35,020 nucleotides of DNA, taken from Saprospiraceae bacterium. GTDB lineage: Bacteria; Bacteroidota; Bacteroidia; Chitinophagales; Saprospiraceae. How positions within the stretch are numbered: position 1 is the first letter of the stretch; each line of letters begins with the position of its first letter. Position numbers and translations under genes: made by a program. Positions 16,351-24,245 of this stretch are shown here, one piece after another. The notes under the pieces were generated by a model that ran no database searches, was not told the origin of the DNA, and saw only the letters and a list, made by a program, of their open reading frames with translations. The DNA is taken from assembly GCA_028285085.1 (NCBI GenBank), contig JANQQI010000045.1:1-35020 (forward strand), read 5' to 3'.

Positions 16351-18014
16351 GCAATAACCCAAACCCCATTTCCAAAGCTCATGCCTTTTCACTATATTGT
16401 TATTAAATCTTAATCACCTACCTGATTCCCCATGCATTACCAACAAGGCAAAGATTGCGGCCAGTTTTTCCTCACTTCGTTGGAATCGATGGTGGCGGCT
16501 GATAGTTGGGTGCGACTGGTTGATGCATTTGTGGATGCGATGCCGGTTCTGGACCTTGGATTCACCCATTCCAAGTTGAATAAAGAAGGCAATGTGCCTT
16601 ACCATCCATCGGATTTGTTTAAGCTGTTGCTTTATGGTTATCGCCATGGTATCCGCTCGGCTAATAAACTACACCAAGCAACCAAGATTAATGTCGAAGT
16701 GATGTGGCTTTTGAAAGGATTGCAACCCAGTGCACGCACCATCAATTACTTTCGCACTAACAATAGCTCGGCTATCGAGCAGGCGCGTCGCTATTTTGTA
16801 CGATTGCTCAAAGAATGGCAGTTGGTAGAAGGAACTACGGTTACATTGGATGGAACAAAAATTCGTGGGCAGAATAATCTTAAGCGTAACTTCAACGCCA
16901 AGAAGATCGAACGTCACCTAACTTATATTGAAGGCAAAATAGAGGAGTACTTACAGCATTGGGAAGAACTCAACACCTCCAAAGCTTCGACGCGCAAAAA
17001 AAAAGATAAGGCCAAGAAGATAGCTAAGCGTCTGGACCAATTACGCGAGCGCCGAGAGGCTTACGAGACGCTTTCTGATCGCTTGACATCGAGCAGCGAA
17101 GACCAAATTTCATTGACTGATCCTGATGCTCGAACGGTAATCAAACATCGCAATATTGTTGAAGTGGGTTACAATATTCAGACGGTTGTAGATGCCAAGC
17201 ATAGTTTGGTCATCGATGTATTTGCCGGAGGTGTGAATGACCTTTATGACCTGAGTCCGGCGGCGATTCGTACCCAACAGATACTGGACAAGAAGTACAT
17301 TGATTTAATCGCCGATGCCGGTTACCACAATGGCGTGGAATTAGCCATCGCTGAACTCCGGGGCGTACGCCCTTTCGTTGCCCCACGACAAAATAAGGAA
17401 CAAAAGGAAGCCGGCTTCCGCAAGTCTGACTTTGTCTTTGATCGCCAGCACAATCGTTACATCTGTCCGGCAGGAGAAGCTCTCCACCTGGTCTCTATCT
17501 TCAAGCGCGGCATCACCAAAAAGCCATACACTGTAAAGCGATACGGCGCCGATAAATGTGCAACTTGTTCACTCCGACAAAACTGTACCCGCAACAAATA
17601 TGGCCGCTTCATCGAGCGTCCCATCCACCAAGACTATATTGATCGCAATAATGCCCGTGTGGCTCGTTACAAAGACTTTTATCGATTGAGACAACAGATC
17701 ATTGAACATGTGTTCGGTACCTGGAAGCGGCATTGGGGTATGGATTATACTTTATTGCATGGTAAGCAAAAGGTAGTTAGCGAATATCAATTGGCCGCCA
17801 TCGCTTACAATCTCAAGCGAAGTGTGTCTATCCTTGGGCTTGATGAGCTAAAAAGGAGGCTAAAAGCCTTGATTTTGGCCATTTTTGGCTTATTTTCCAG
17901 TATAGTGCACCACAGCACCTCACAATGTGAAAATCAGATTATTCAATTAAGAAAAACCGTCGCTGGTAGGAACCTTCGGAGGGCGTGAGAAGTGGAGGTT
18001 GAGGAGGTTATTGC
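16351..18014 (+). mobile_element. IS1182-family insertion sequence
   Basis: The element holds one transposase gene and ends in 9-bp inverted repeats, GCAATAACC (16351-16359) and GGTTATTGC (18006-18014), giving about 1664 bp. I see no target duplication directly outside these ends, so the true ends may differ by a few bases. It lies between the attC-like left part at 16288 and the GTT half-site at 18025, so it seems to have gone into a cassette recombination site. Its GC content is clearly higher than that of the cassettes on both sides. Confidence 0.75.
16432..17988 (+). CDS. IS1182-family transposase
   Basis: At 518 residues it is close to full length for the family. The N-terminal domain ('YHPSDLFKLLLYGYRHGIRSANKLHQAT', 'WLLKGLQPSARTINYFR') is followed by a DDE catalytic domain: Asp140 in 'VTLDGTKIRG', Asp295 in 'LIADAGYHNG', Glu425 in 'IEHVFGTWKRHWG'. 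A cysteine cluster ('CPAGE', 'CATCSLRQNC') sits before the last acidic residue, as is usual for IS1182/IS5-like enzymes. The frame is intact, so the element may still be active. Confidence 0.95.
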   Translation: MHYQQGKDCGQFFLTSLESMVAADSWVRLVDAFVDAMPVLDLGFTHSKLNKEGNVPYHPSDLFKLLLYGYRHGIRSANKLHQATKINVEVMWLLKGLQPSARTINYFRTNNSSAIEQARRYFVRLLKEWQLVEGTTVTLDGTKIRGQNNLKRNFNAKKIERHLTYIEGKIEEYLQHWEELNTSKASTRKKKDKAKKIAKRLDQLRERREAYETLSDRLTSSSEDQISLTDPDARTVIKHRNIVEVGYNIQTVVDAKHSLVIDVFAGGVNDLYDLSPAAIRTQQILDKKYIDLIADAGYHNGVELAIAELRGVRPFVAPRQNKEQKEAGFRKSDFVFDRQHNRYICPAGEALHLVSIFKRGITKKPYTVKRYGADKCATCSLRQNCTRNKYGRFIERPIHQDYIDRNNARVARYKDFYRLRQQIIEHVFGTWKRHWGMDYTLLHGKQKVVSEYQLAAIAYNLKRSVSILGLDELKRRLKALILAIFGLFSSIVHHSTSQCENQIIQLRKTVAGRNLRRA

Positions 18015-18024
18015 CGAAACTCCC

Positions 18025-18033
18025 GTTAGGTGC
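18025..18033 (+). repeat. GTT half-site opening cassette 1
   Basis: GTTAGGTGC is the exact reverse complement of GCACCTAAC at 18925-18933, which closes the same cassette. It lies 10 nt beyond the right end of the IS1182-like element. Confidence 0.65.
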
Positions 18034-18077
18034 AATTTTTTAATTATCTTTTATCATGTAATTCTAAAGGATTTAAG

Positions 18078-18920
18078 ATGACAGGAGAAGTTAGAAGCGA
18101 AATTTCAAATAGTAATATTGATGGTGGAATCCGTATTTTAAAAAAGCTTCTAAAGCTAAATGATTCACACTTAATAGATGAGTTACTAATCATTGAGTCT
18201 GATTGGATTGATTTTCAGAGATCTATTTTGATTAATGTCTTGACTGAAGAACAGAAGCTAATTAGGAGAAACCGAATTAGTCATTCTATTTTAATACTTG
18301 TTACACTATTTGAAAATAGTAAAACAACGGAAAAGAAAATAAAAGTATACAAAAAGAAAATATATCGAAGCACCTTTTTAATAGGTATATTAATAATTAC
18401 TACTCTTGTTTTAGGATATCTTGCTTTTGATAAAGTATGCACCGTATTAAAACAGGAAGACTATATAAATAGACTAAATGAAAAATACTATCAAATTGAA
18501 ACTGAATATAATTCTTTAAAAAATAGTTTTCCAAGGATTGAACATATGTTTATTGAATATAGTGAATTACATAAACGCCAAATAAGTGCTATCAAAAATA
18601 AGGAGATGAATACAAATCATGATATCCTGACTCAAATACATCAACTTCCTGATAAATATGGTATGAATAAAATTGAAGCACACCTTATTGATAAAATAAA
18701 AAGCATAGAGGTTGAAAGTGATAGTATAATAAATGACTCTAAAAGATATGAGGAACAATTAGGAAAAGTTAAAAGCATGAAGAAAATTATTTCGAATAAT
18801 AGACATGATCCCATTCCAAATTATAAATTTCGTATTCAATATCTCATGGATAGAAATCGTGATCTTATGGATAGAGTTGTAGAGCTAGAGACTAAACTAT
18901 TAGAAAATAGAAATAAATAA
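18078..18920 (+). CDS. EAD11-like / transmembrane / coiled-coil protein (cassette 1)
   Basis: From the ATG at 18078, preceded by AAAGGA at a good distance, the protein has 280 residues. The GTG at 18030 lies inside the half-site and is less likely as a start. Residues ~5-80 are all-helical and resemble effector-associated domain 11 ('GGIRILKKLLKLNDSHLIDELLIIESDW', 'RRNRISHSILILVTLFE'). Such domains act as adaptors between parts of bacterial conflict systems. One TM segment follows at about 98-117 ('STFLIGILIITTLVLGYLAF'), then a long charged helical, probably coiled-coil part. No enzymatic motif is seen. It may be the membrane end of a system whose other parts carry matching EAD domains elsewhere. 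The EAD11 assignment is by pattern only. Confidence 0.7.
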   Translation: MTGEVRSEISNSNIDGGIRILKKLLKLNDSHLIDELLIIESDWIDFQRSILINVLTEEQKLIRRNRISHSILILVTLFENSKTTEKKIKVYKKKIYRSTFLIGILIITTLVLGYLAFDKVCTVLKQEDYINRLNEKYYQIETEYNSLKNSFPRIEHMFIEYSELHKRQISAIKNKEMNTNHDILTQIHQLPDKYGMNKIEAHLIDKIKSIEVESDSIINDSKRYEEQLGKVKSMKKIISNNRHDPIPNYKFRIQYLMDRNRDLMDRVVELETKLLENRNK

Positions 18921-18924
18921 AAAA

Positions 18925-18996
18925 GCACCTAACAAAAGCTACCTGTCCATAGTTCGCATTCGCTTCACTACGGCAGGTAGCAGGAGACCTTGGTGG
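18925..18996 (+). repeat. attC-like site 1
   Basis: Order: GCACCTAAC (18925-18933), 4 nt, GCTACCTG (18938-18945), 28-nt centre, CAGGTAGC (18974-18981), 8 nt, TTGGTGG (18990-18996). The inner arms are perfect complements, and CCATAG/CTACGG can extend the stem with one mismatch. The two spacers differ in length, as in attC sites. The base before TT is C where a G is expected; one G seems to have been lost or changed. Confidence 0.75.
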
Positions 18997-19013
18997 TAAG
19001 CAAAAAAAATGAA

Positions 19014-19889
19014 ATGATAAATATAAAGATAAGTCATTTGATTAAAGGTGAATCCTTAAAACAACTTGGGAAGTTTTTCCTAATTGCATTTGGAACAATT
19101 TGGTTATTAATAGAATTTCCAAGTAGTGTCAATTCTGATGTAAAAACCTATGTTGAGAGCCTTGGACAAAATGTCTTAATATTTTCTACCATTCTATCTC
19201 TGATATATGGATTTTTTAGAGTTTTTCCTAAAACGAGTGTAAAAAAAGAATTTAAAGCATCCAATACATTAGTTGAAATTAAGTTAGGCGATATTTTTAA
19301 TGAGAAAACAAATATTGCAATTGGAAGTAGTGATTACTTTGATACTAATTATGACATTAATTCAAATCTTTCGTTAAAAAGCCAAGTAATTAATAAATGT
19401 TTTAATTCTGATTCAAAATATGTTGATAACTTAATTCAAACTTCGCTTTCAAATCAAAATTTGACTGGCATAGCCAATGAAAGTAGATTTGAAGGAAAGA
19501 AAGTTAAATACCCTCCAGGGACAACTGTAATATTACCGCATGATAATAGAAAAATATTTGTTGTAATTATTTCGAAGTTGATATATGAAGGAACAAGAAA
19601 GCATACAAGTTCGAATCCACAACTATTAAATAATGCTCTAAATAAATTATGGGAAACCGTAAAGACTGAGGGAAGGATGAAACCGTTGACAATTCCAGTT
19701 TTTGGTTCTGGCTTGGCAAGAGTCAATTTATCATTTCTTTTGCTAATTCAGTTGATAGTATTATCATTTGTAACCTATTCGAAAAATACAAGAATAACAG
19801 AGAAATTGACAATTAGTATTCATGAAAGTCAGTACAATCCAAGTGATTTTGAGGAACTCAAAAAATTTCTTGAATCAATGGAAATATAA
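19014..19889 (+). CDS. TM-macro protein, type II Thoeris ThsA-like effector (cassette 2)
   Basis: From the ATG at 19014 it has 291 residues; a TTG at 18990 overlaps the half-site and is unlikely. Two TM segments (about 21-35 and 53-69) are followed by a macro-like domain from ~86 to the end: 'VEIKLGDIFNEKTNIAIGSSDYFDTNYD', 'YPPGTTVILPHDNRKIFVVIISKL', 'LTIPVFGSGLARVNLSFLLLIQLIVLSF', 'LTISIHESQY'. This layout matches the ThsA macro domain family. In type II Thoeris, a TIR protein (ThsB) makes an ADP-ribose-based signal that the macro domain binds, and the TM part then damages the membrane. No TIR gene is visible in this window, so it is either an orphan effector or is activated from elsewhere. 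The family call is from pattern recognition. Confidence 0.78.
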   Translation: MINIKISHLIKGESLKQLGKFFLIAFGTIWLLIEFPSSVNSDVKTYVESLGQNVLIFSTILSLIYGFFRVFPKTSVKKEFKASNTLVEIKLGDIFNEKTNIAIGSSDYFDTNYDINSNLSLKSQVINKCFNSDSKYVDNLIQTSLSNQNLTGIANESRFEGKKVKYPPGTTVILPHDNRKIFVVIISKLIYEGTRKHTSSNPQLLNNALNKLWETVKTEGRMKPLTIPVFGSGLARVNLSFLLLIQLIVLSFVTYSKNTRITEKLTISIHESQYNPSDFEELKKFLESMEI

Positions 19890-19902
19890 GAAATCAAACC
19901 AG

Positions 19903-19971
19903 CCACCAACAATGCATACCTGCCCATAGCCAGCAAGAGCTGTCTACGTCAGGTATGCGGAACGTTGTGTG
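19903..19971 (+). repeat. attC-like site 2
   Basis: Order: CCACCAAC (19903-19910), 3 nt, GCATACCTG (19914-19922), 27-nt centre, CAGGTATGC (19950-19958), 5 nt, GTTGTGTG (19964-19971). The inner arms are a perfect 9-bp match. The centre holds CAGC-AAGA-GCTG. The inner arms and the 'CCATAG ... CTACG' next to them resemble site 1, so sites 1 and 2 are related in sequence as well as in shape. Confidence 0.8.
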
Positions 19972-20016
19972 AAATAATAAAGAATAAACTACCCATTCGA
20001 AATAACAAGTTGGTAA

Positions 20017-20319
20017 ATGGAAAATAAAAAAGGAGAACTTGAATTAGTTAAAAGAAAATTGAGTACAACTATTGTGTATGTATTATCAGTACTGTTCAAT
20101 TCTATTTTTCTTTGTATTTGGGTAATAATTCAATATGGCATATCCACTATTCTATCAAAGTTTAAAACCGAAGACATGTCGGAAATCGTATTATTAATTT
20201 TTCAATTCATATTCGCGATTTCGACTATCATTCCAATAATAATAAGACTATATACTGACATTCGAATAATGGTTATTCAGTCAAACAATGAAATCGAAAA
20301 GGAAATTAAGAAAAATTAA
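20017..20319 (+). CDS. Small two-TM protein (cassette 3, first gene)
   Basis: This 100-residue protein has a charged N-terminus (MENKKGELELVKRK), two hydrophobic segments ('TIVYVLSVLFNSIFLCIWVII', 'IVLLIFQFIFAISTIIPIIIRLY') and a charged tail ending EKEIKKN. No known family is recognised. It starts 46 nt after the opening half-site. A second membrane gene follows after 20 nt, so the two are probably made and work together. Paired small membrane proteins are often toxin-like or membrane effectors, but nothing here proves that. Confidence 0.7.
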   Translation: MENKKGELELVKRKLSTTIVYVLSVLFNSIFLCIWVIIQYGISTILSKFKTEDMSEIVLLIFQFIFAISTIIPIIIRLYTDIRIMVIQSNNEIEKEIKKN

Positions 20320-20339
20320 TTATGTGAAAAAAATAAAAT

Positions 20340-20756
20340 ATGGAAGAAAAAGAATTAAATGAAATTTTCAAGATGCGAAATTATCCATTGATTTCTATAC
20401 AGAAAAATTGGGCAAAAATGATTGAGGACTTCAAGGAATTAATTTGGTATTTTATAATTTCTGTTCTTATAAGCACGTTGCTTTTAGCAGTCATTTTTGT
20501 TAGTTATTGGCTATTCACTAAAGGATTAGTCTCTGTCGCTTTTATTTTAGGAGCTATAGGGTTATTATTAGCATTATTTTTAATATATATGTATAAAAGG
20601 ATTTATGAAGAAATTTATTATCTAAATATTTACGAACTGACATCATCTGAATTGCAAAGGTACAGGTTAAGAAGATTTTTTAGGAATATGACAAGAGGAA
20701 TCAGTTCTTTTTCTAACGCATTAAATTTGTCAAATCTATTTAAGAAACGGAATTAG
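20340..20756 (+). CDS. Two-TM protein (cassette 3, second gene)
   Basis: At 138 residues it has a hydrophilic, basic start, two strong hydrophobic segments ('LIWYFIISVLISTLLLAVIFVSYWLF', 'SVAFILGAIGLLLALFLIYMYKRIY'), and a basic C-terminus with 'RYRLRRFFRNMTRG'. The topology suggests both ends face the cytoplasm. The family is unknown. It shares a cassette with the 100-residue protein and ends 26 nt before attC-like site 3. Confidence 0.7.
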   Translation: MEEKELNEIFKMRNYPLISIQKNWAKMIEDFKELIWYFIISVLISTLLLAVIFVSYWLFTKGLVSVAFILGAIGLLLALFLIYMYKRIYEEIYYLNIYELTSSELQRYRLRRFFRNMTRGISSFSNALNLSNLFKKRN

Positions 20757-20782
20757 AATATTAAGGCTAAAATAAAGTACTG

Positions 20783-20853
20783 CACACAACAAAATGTATG
20801 ATATTCATTGCCAGCAAAAGCTGGCAACGCCGCATACAGAAGACCGTTGTGTG
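20783..20853 (+). repeat. attC-like site 3
   Basis: Order: CACACAAC (20783-20790), 4 nt, TGTATG (20795-20800), centre, CATACA (20833-20838), 7 nt, GTTGTGTG (20846-20853). The centre carries a strong terminal hairpin, TTGCCAGC-aaaa-GCTGGCAA (20808-20827). Here the outer arms are complementary to each other, because the next cassette starts with the same GTTGTGTG. Confidence 0.8.
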
Positions 20854-21022
20854 ATATTAAGAATATTATTATCTAAAATAGCAGAATTGAAAAGGAAGTG
20901 AATATTTTAAAAGGTAAAATATTAGAAGAGAATAAAATATTATATGAAGTAAATATTAATTCATACTTTTATTCTTGATATAAATGAATTAGGAATTTAA
21001 TAACCAAAGCGTTAAATCAAAA

Positions 21023-22531
21023 ATGAAAAACATTATACTCCCATTACTTATCATGTTTTTTGGAACTACCGTTTCTGTTAGTCAAAACTACGACTGCAAA
21101 AATAAAGACTACAATTTAATAGTAAAAGATGCTCCTTCACATTCTGGAAAAAAAATATTTAATGTAAAAATAGGTGAAACAATTACAATTATAAAGACTG
21201 ATCCAGACAATGAGCATTCATACATAGAATATGATGGGAGAAAAGGATATGTCAAAAGTTTGTTCATTGATAGTTGTATTGATAAAGAACAAGTTGCAGA
21301 AGAAATTAAAATTAAAGAAGAAAATGCGAAATTACAAGATCAAAAATGGTATAGTGCTAACAATTTTAATGACTATGCTACCTTTTCAAAGGACTTCAAA
21401 ACTCTAGTTATCTTTGCCGAAAATAAAGAAATGATTCTAAATAAGAAAGGTTACAATAAGTGGGAATTCGTAGATAAAAAGATAAGTAGACAAGGTACCT
21501 TTCAGAGATATACTTATTATACCGCGAAGTTAGTAAATAGTGAAAAAACTGTCGAAATTAAGATAACCCAAAATTATTGGAGGGCGGGAAGTGGTACTTC
21601 AAAGAGAACTACTTTAAGAAATGAAATGTATGTTAAAGATTTAAAGTACCAAACTGATCAATCTATTCAATATTTATCTGACCGAAACATAATACTTCGT
21701 TACAATCATAGAAAAGGAAAAGTTGGAGAAGATTATATTCCTGCATATACAGAATCATACAATGCTGGAAAAAAATTCACGATTGGAGATGTAGAAATTC
21801 AAGAAAATGACTGGAGAACGTATGTTACTGATGGAGATTATACAAAAGATATTCAAGGTTATGTAACGGCAATTCAATTTATTAATAAAACTGATAAATA
21901 TCAATTGATAGAGTATGAGGTTTCAGGAACTTCAATAATGAGTGATATTGTAAAAACGTTTTGGGGATTCACAAAGTATACAACGAAATACAAATATGAT
22001 AATTTTAGCTATAATCAATCAATAATCATAAAGCCAAATTCTACTTTCAAAGATAAAGTTATATGTGGAATTGAGATTCCTAAAAATTTTTCAATAAACG
22101 TTAAAAACTCTCATGAGGTTGATATCAATTGGGTTAACAATTTAAAAACTGCTCTAAAAGGAAATAACTTAAATATCACAAAGAGGTATTTAGAAGACCC
22201 CAAAGCAAAATCCTGGTATTCCCAATTAAAGGATAATGTTGACAAGATAAATTCGACTAATCAAGAAGCATTTAATCAAAGATATATCAATCAGGTGACT
22301 GCATCATTTAGGATAAAAGATGACGTAATGTTTGATGAAGATTTTGAAAGCGAAATCATCCTAAAATTTTTTAATTCATCCGATAAAGATTTAAAAGTTA
22401 AATATCAATCTTCGGCAGGGGAAGGAGAATTAAATCTAAAAAGCAATGAAAAATTGGAAATAACAAAGGGAATAATCGGATTTAGCAAAGATAAGATTAA
22501 GGTATCTATTTTGGAAGTTCGAGAATTATAA
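21023..22531 (+). CDS. Exported SH3-like-domain protein (cassette 4)
   Basis: The 502-residue protein has a signal peptide (MKNIILPLLIMFFGTTVSVSQ). Residues ~30-85 look like a bacterial SH3 domain ('YNLIVKDAPSHSGKKIFNVKIGETITIIKTD', 'YIEYDGRKGYVKSLFIDS'), often a peptidoglycan- or peptide-binding module. The rest is beta-rich, with 'NDYATFSKDFKTLVIFAENKEM' and two later stretches on 'FINKTDKYQLIEYEVSG' and 'FFNSSDKDLKVKYQSSAGEGELN' that read as repeated Ig-like strands. The likely place is the periplasm or cell surface. I know no function. The leader from the half-site at 20846 to the ATG is long (~170 nt) and very AT-rich. Confidence 0.75.
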   Translation: MKNIILPLLIMFFGTTVSVSQNYDCKNKDYNLIVKDAPSHSGKKIFNVKIGETITIIKTDPDNEHSYIEYDGRKGYVKSLFIDSCIDKEQVAEEIKIKEENAKLQDQKWYSANNFNDYATFSKDFKTLVIFAENKEMILNKKGYNKWEFVDKKISRQGTFQRYTYYTAKLVNSEKTVEIKITQNYWRAGSGTSKRTTLRNEMYVKDLKYQTDQSIQYLSDRNIILRYNHRKGKVGEDYIPAYTESYNAGKKFTIGDVEIQENDWRTYVTDGDYTKDIQGYVTAIQFINKTDKYQLIEYEVSGTSIMSDIVKTFWGFTKYTTKYKYDNFSYNQSIIIKPNSTFKDKVICGIEIPKNFSINVKNSHEVDINWVNNLKTALKGNNLNITKRYLEDPKAKSWYSQLKDNVDKINSTNQEAFNQRYINQVTASFRIKDDVMFDEDFESEIILKFFNSSDKDLKVKYQSSAGEGELNLKSNEKLEITKGIIGFSKDKIKVSILEVREL

Positions 22532-22714
22532 AACCCCTAATCCGTGAAGCAAGTTATCAAAAGTAACAATAGCTTTTATTTTCTCGAATATTTTTAGGAA
22601 CAAACAACTAATCAGCTATTCTTGAATACCAATTTACTAATCATGGTATTGATAGCTTTTTAGTAGTCATATAAATTTAAAGCCCAACAAGGTTGAACTG
22701 AGTTGAAATTGAAG

Positions 22715-24188
22715 AGAAAGAAGCTAAATAGGAGTTAAAAAGTAGTATACAAATAATTGAAAACAACAGCTACAGGGTTAGACCGCGGCAGTGCGATCGT
22801 CCATCTCCGATGTTTTCTGAAAAATAAAACCGGGAGGTTGATCAATTTATTGATGACTGTCTTAATTCTGATTCTTCCGTAATGGAATTTGGGGTTGAAT
22901 AAAGCAAATTCAATGGCTTCAAGTCCGATAATTCGAAGCAGATCAAAAGCGATCTGTGCAATCCCCATCACCAGTTGATTGGTTTTGAATTTTGAGGAGG
23001 GTAACCTTTCCAGATCGAGGTCTGATTTAAATTCGGAATGAAATTGCTCGGAAGTGCCATGATCTTTATATAGATCAATGACTCGTTTTGGACTGTATTC
23101 ATTTTTTGGCAAGTTGGTCCGCCACATATGCAAACTTCGATAAGGAATCAGTAGAGGCTGTCCATTATTAATGTCGTTATTGAGTTCTACAACTGATAGG
23201 ACCAGGCGGCAATTGACTTTTACCAGTTGATCTTTCTGATTATAATATCCTGCGATATAAGGCATCTCAGCAAAGTATCGAATCGTATTATTCGGTAAGA
23301 CCGTTTTAGCAGAGTAGTTATTGATAACGTACTGAATCAGTGTATCTTTTGAACGTTTGACATTAACACCTTTTAAATGCCGCTTGATGATAAAATAGGC
23401 ATTTTTAAACTGGCTAAGGGTAATGATATTCCTATCGGCATCATTACCAGAATCGAATCTGGCGAGTAATTTTTCTTGAGGGCAAAGCGCTCTGGCAAAG
23501 TTCATTGAAGCAATGATATACTCAAGCGAACCTTTACAATTAGAATGTGAAGCGCCTCTTCGAAATTGATGATTAATTAAATACCCTTGACGACCGATAT
23601 TGGTCAAGATCGGTGCAAAGCCATGTATTTTAGGTCGGTAGGATTGCTCGACACCTTCTTTATGCGATTCGGTATTATCCATAATGGTAACATCGAAATC
23701 CACAGGGATTAAATCTGTATTATCAATAGGAAGAGGTGTCGCATATTTTTTCAATAATTTAAAATTAATAGCATCAAGAGCTGACCATATTTGATGCCCT
23801 TTAAGTGCCAGATGATTCATGCGTTGCCGAAGAGAAGCTTTAGAGATCAATCGGGTAAGTCCAAGTGATTTAGTAAATAATTGATCATTTTTAAAGAAAT
23901 CGACGGCTTCGAAGTAAGGTGTACCACAACAGGTTAATCCCAGAAAAGATAAAATGATGTCACGGTCAGAAAAGTGATGATAGGGTGATTTGGTACACAA
24001 TCGAAAGCGTTTAAACTGACGCTCCACATTAATGCCATGAAGTAATTTACCGATCATGGCCAAACCAGCAGAAGAATATAAATTTTGCTGTGTATATTGT
24101 AAGTCAAATATCATGGAAAGAGGGCTGCTTTGAATAAATTAGAATATGTGGTAATACTTTAATTTACAAAGACTTAGGCTCTCTTTCT
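22715..24188 (-). mobile_element. IS1380-family insertion sequence
   Basis: One intact transposase gene is flanked by an imperfect terminal match: AGAAAGAAGCTAA (22715-22727) against the reverse complement of 24174-24188, AGAAAGAGAGCCTAA. No clear target duplication is visible, so the ends are approximate. The half-site that should close cassette 4 (24218-24227) lies 30 nt beyond the right end, so the element appears to have landed between the cassette gene and its recombination site. Confidence 0.6.
22735..24114 (-). CDS. IS1380-family transposase
   Basis: A 459-residue, full-length frame from the ATG at 24114. Features of the family: an acidic cluster 'VDFDVTIMDNTES' (Asp141/Asp146), 'ARFDSGNDADRN' (Asp221), a run of 'FIIKRHLKG', then 'KDHGTSEQFHSEFKSDLDLERLPS' (Glu356/Glu361 region) with the YREK-like end and 'NQLVMGIAQIAFDLLR'. 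DDE chemistry is expected. The gene appears intact and runs opposite to the cassette genes. Confidence 0.93.
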   Translation of the reverse strand: MIFDLQYTQQNLYSSAGLAMIGKLLHGINVERQFKRFRLCTKSPYHHFSDRDIILSFLGLTCCGTPYFEAVDFFKNDQLFTKSLGLTRLISKASLRQRMNHLALKGHQIWSALDAINFKLLKKYATPLPIDNTDLIPVDFDVTIMDNTESHKEGVEQSYRPKIHGFAPILTNIGRQGYLINHQFRRGASHSNCKGSLEYIIASMNFARALCPQEKLLARFDSGNDADRNIITLSQFKNAYFIIKRHLKGVNVKRSKDTLIQYVINNYSAKTVLPNNTIRYFAEMPYIAGYYNQKDQLVKVNCRLVLSVVELNNDINNGQPLLIPYRSLHMWRTNLPKNEYSPKRVIDLYKDHGTSEQFHSEFKSDLDLERLPSSKFKTNQLVMGIAQIAFDLLRIIGLEAIEFALFNPKFHYGRIRIKTVINKLINLPVLFFRKHRRWTIALPRSNPVAVVFNYLYTTF

Positions 24189-24217
24189 AGTTTTTGTTCA
24201 CGGATCATCGATAAAAC

Positions 24218-24245
24218 ATCACACAACACAGGTGGCCGTTGATAA
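24218..24245 (+). repeat. Closing half-site of cassette 4 with a collapsed attC-like site
   Basis: ATCACACAAC (24218-24227) is the exact reverse complement of GTTGTGTGAT at 20846-20855. It is followed after only 10 nt by GTTGATAA (24238-24245), so the inner arms and loop seen in sites 1-3 are missing. It is probably a deletion derivative. I found no closing partner for GTTGATAA downstream. Confidence 0.55.

Noticed and set aside
18925-20853. Rho-independent terminators or REP-like repeats as the explanation of the three intergenic palindromes
   Set aside because: None is followed by a T-run, the outer arms pair across genes rather than within one spacer, and the central sequences differ while AAC and GTT positions are kept.
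18925-20853. CRISPR array
   Set aside because: The repeats are ~900 nt apart with whole genes between them and are not near-identical; no cas genes are present.
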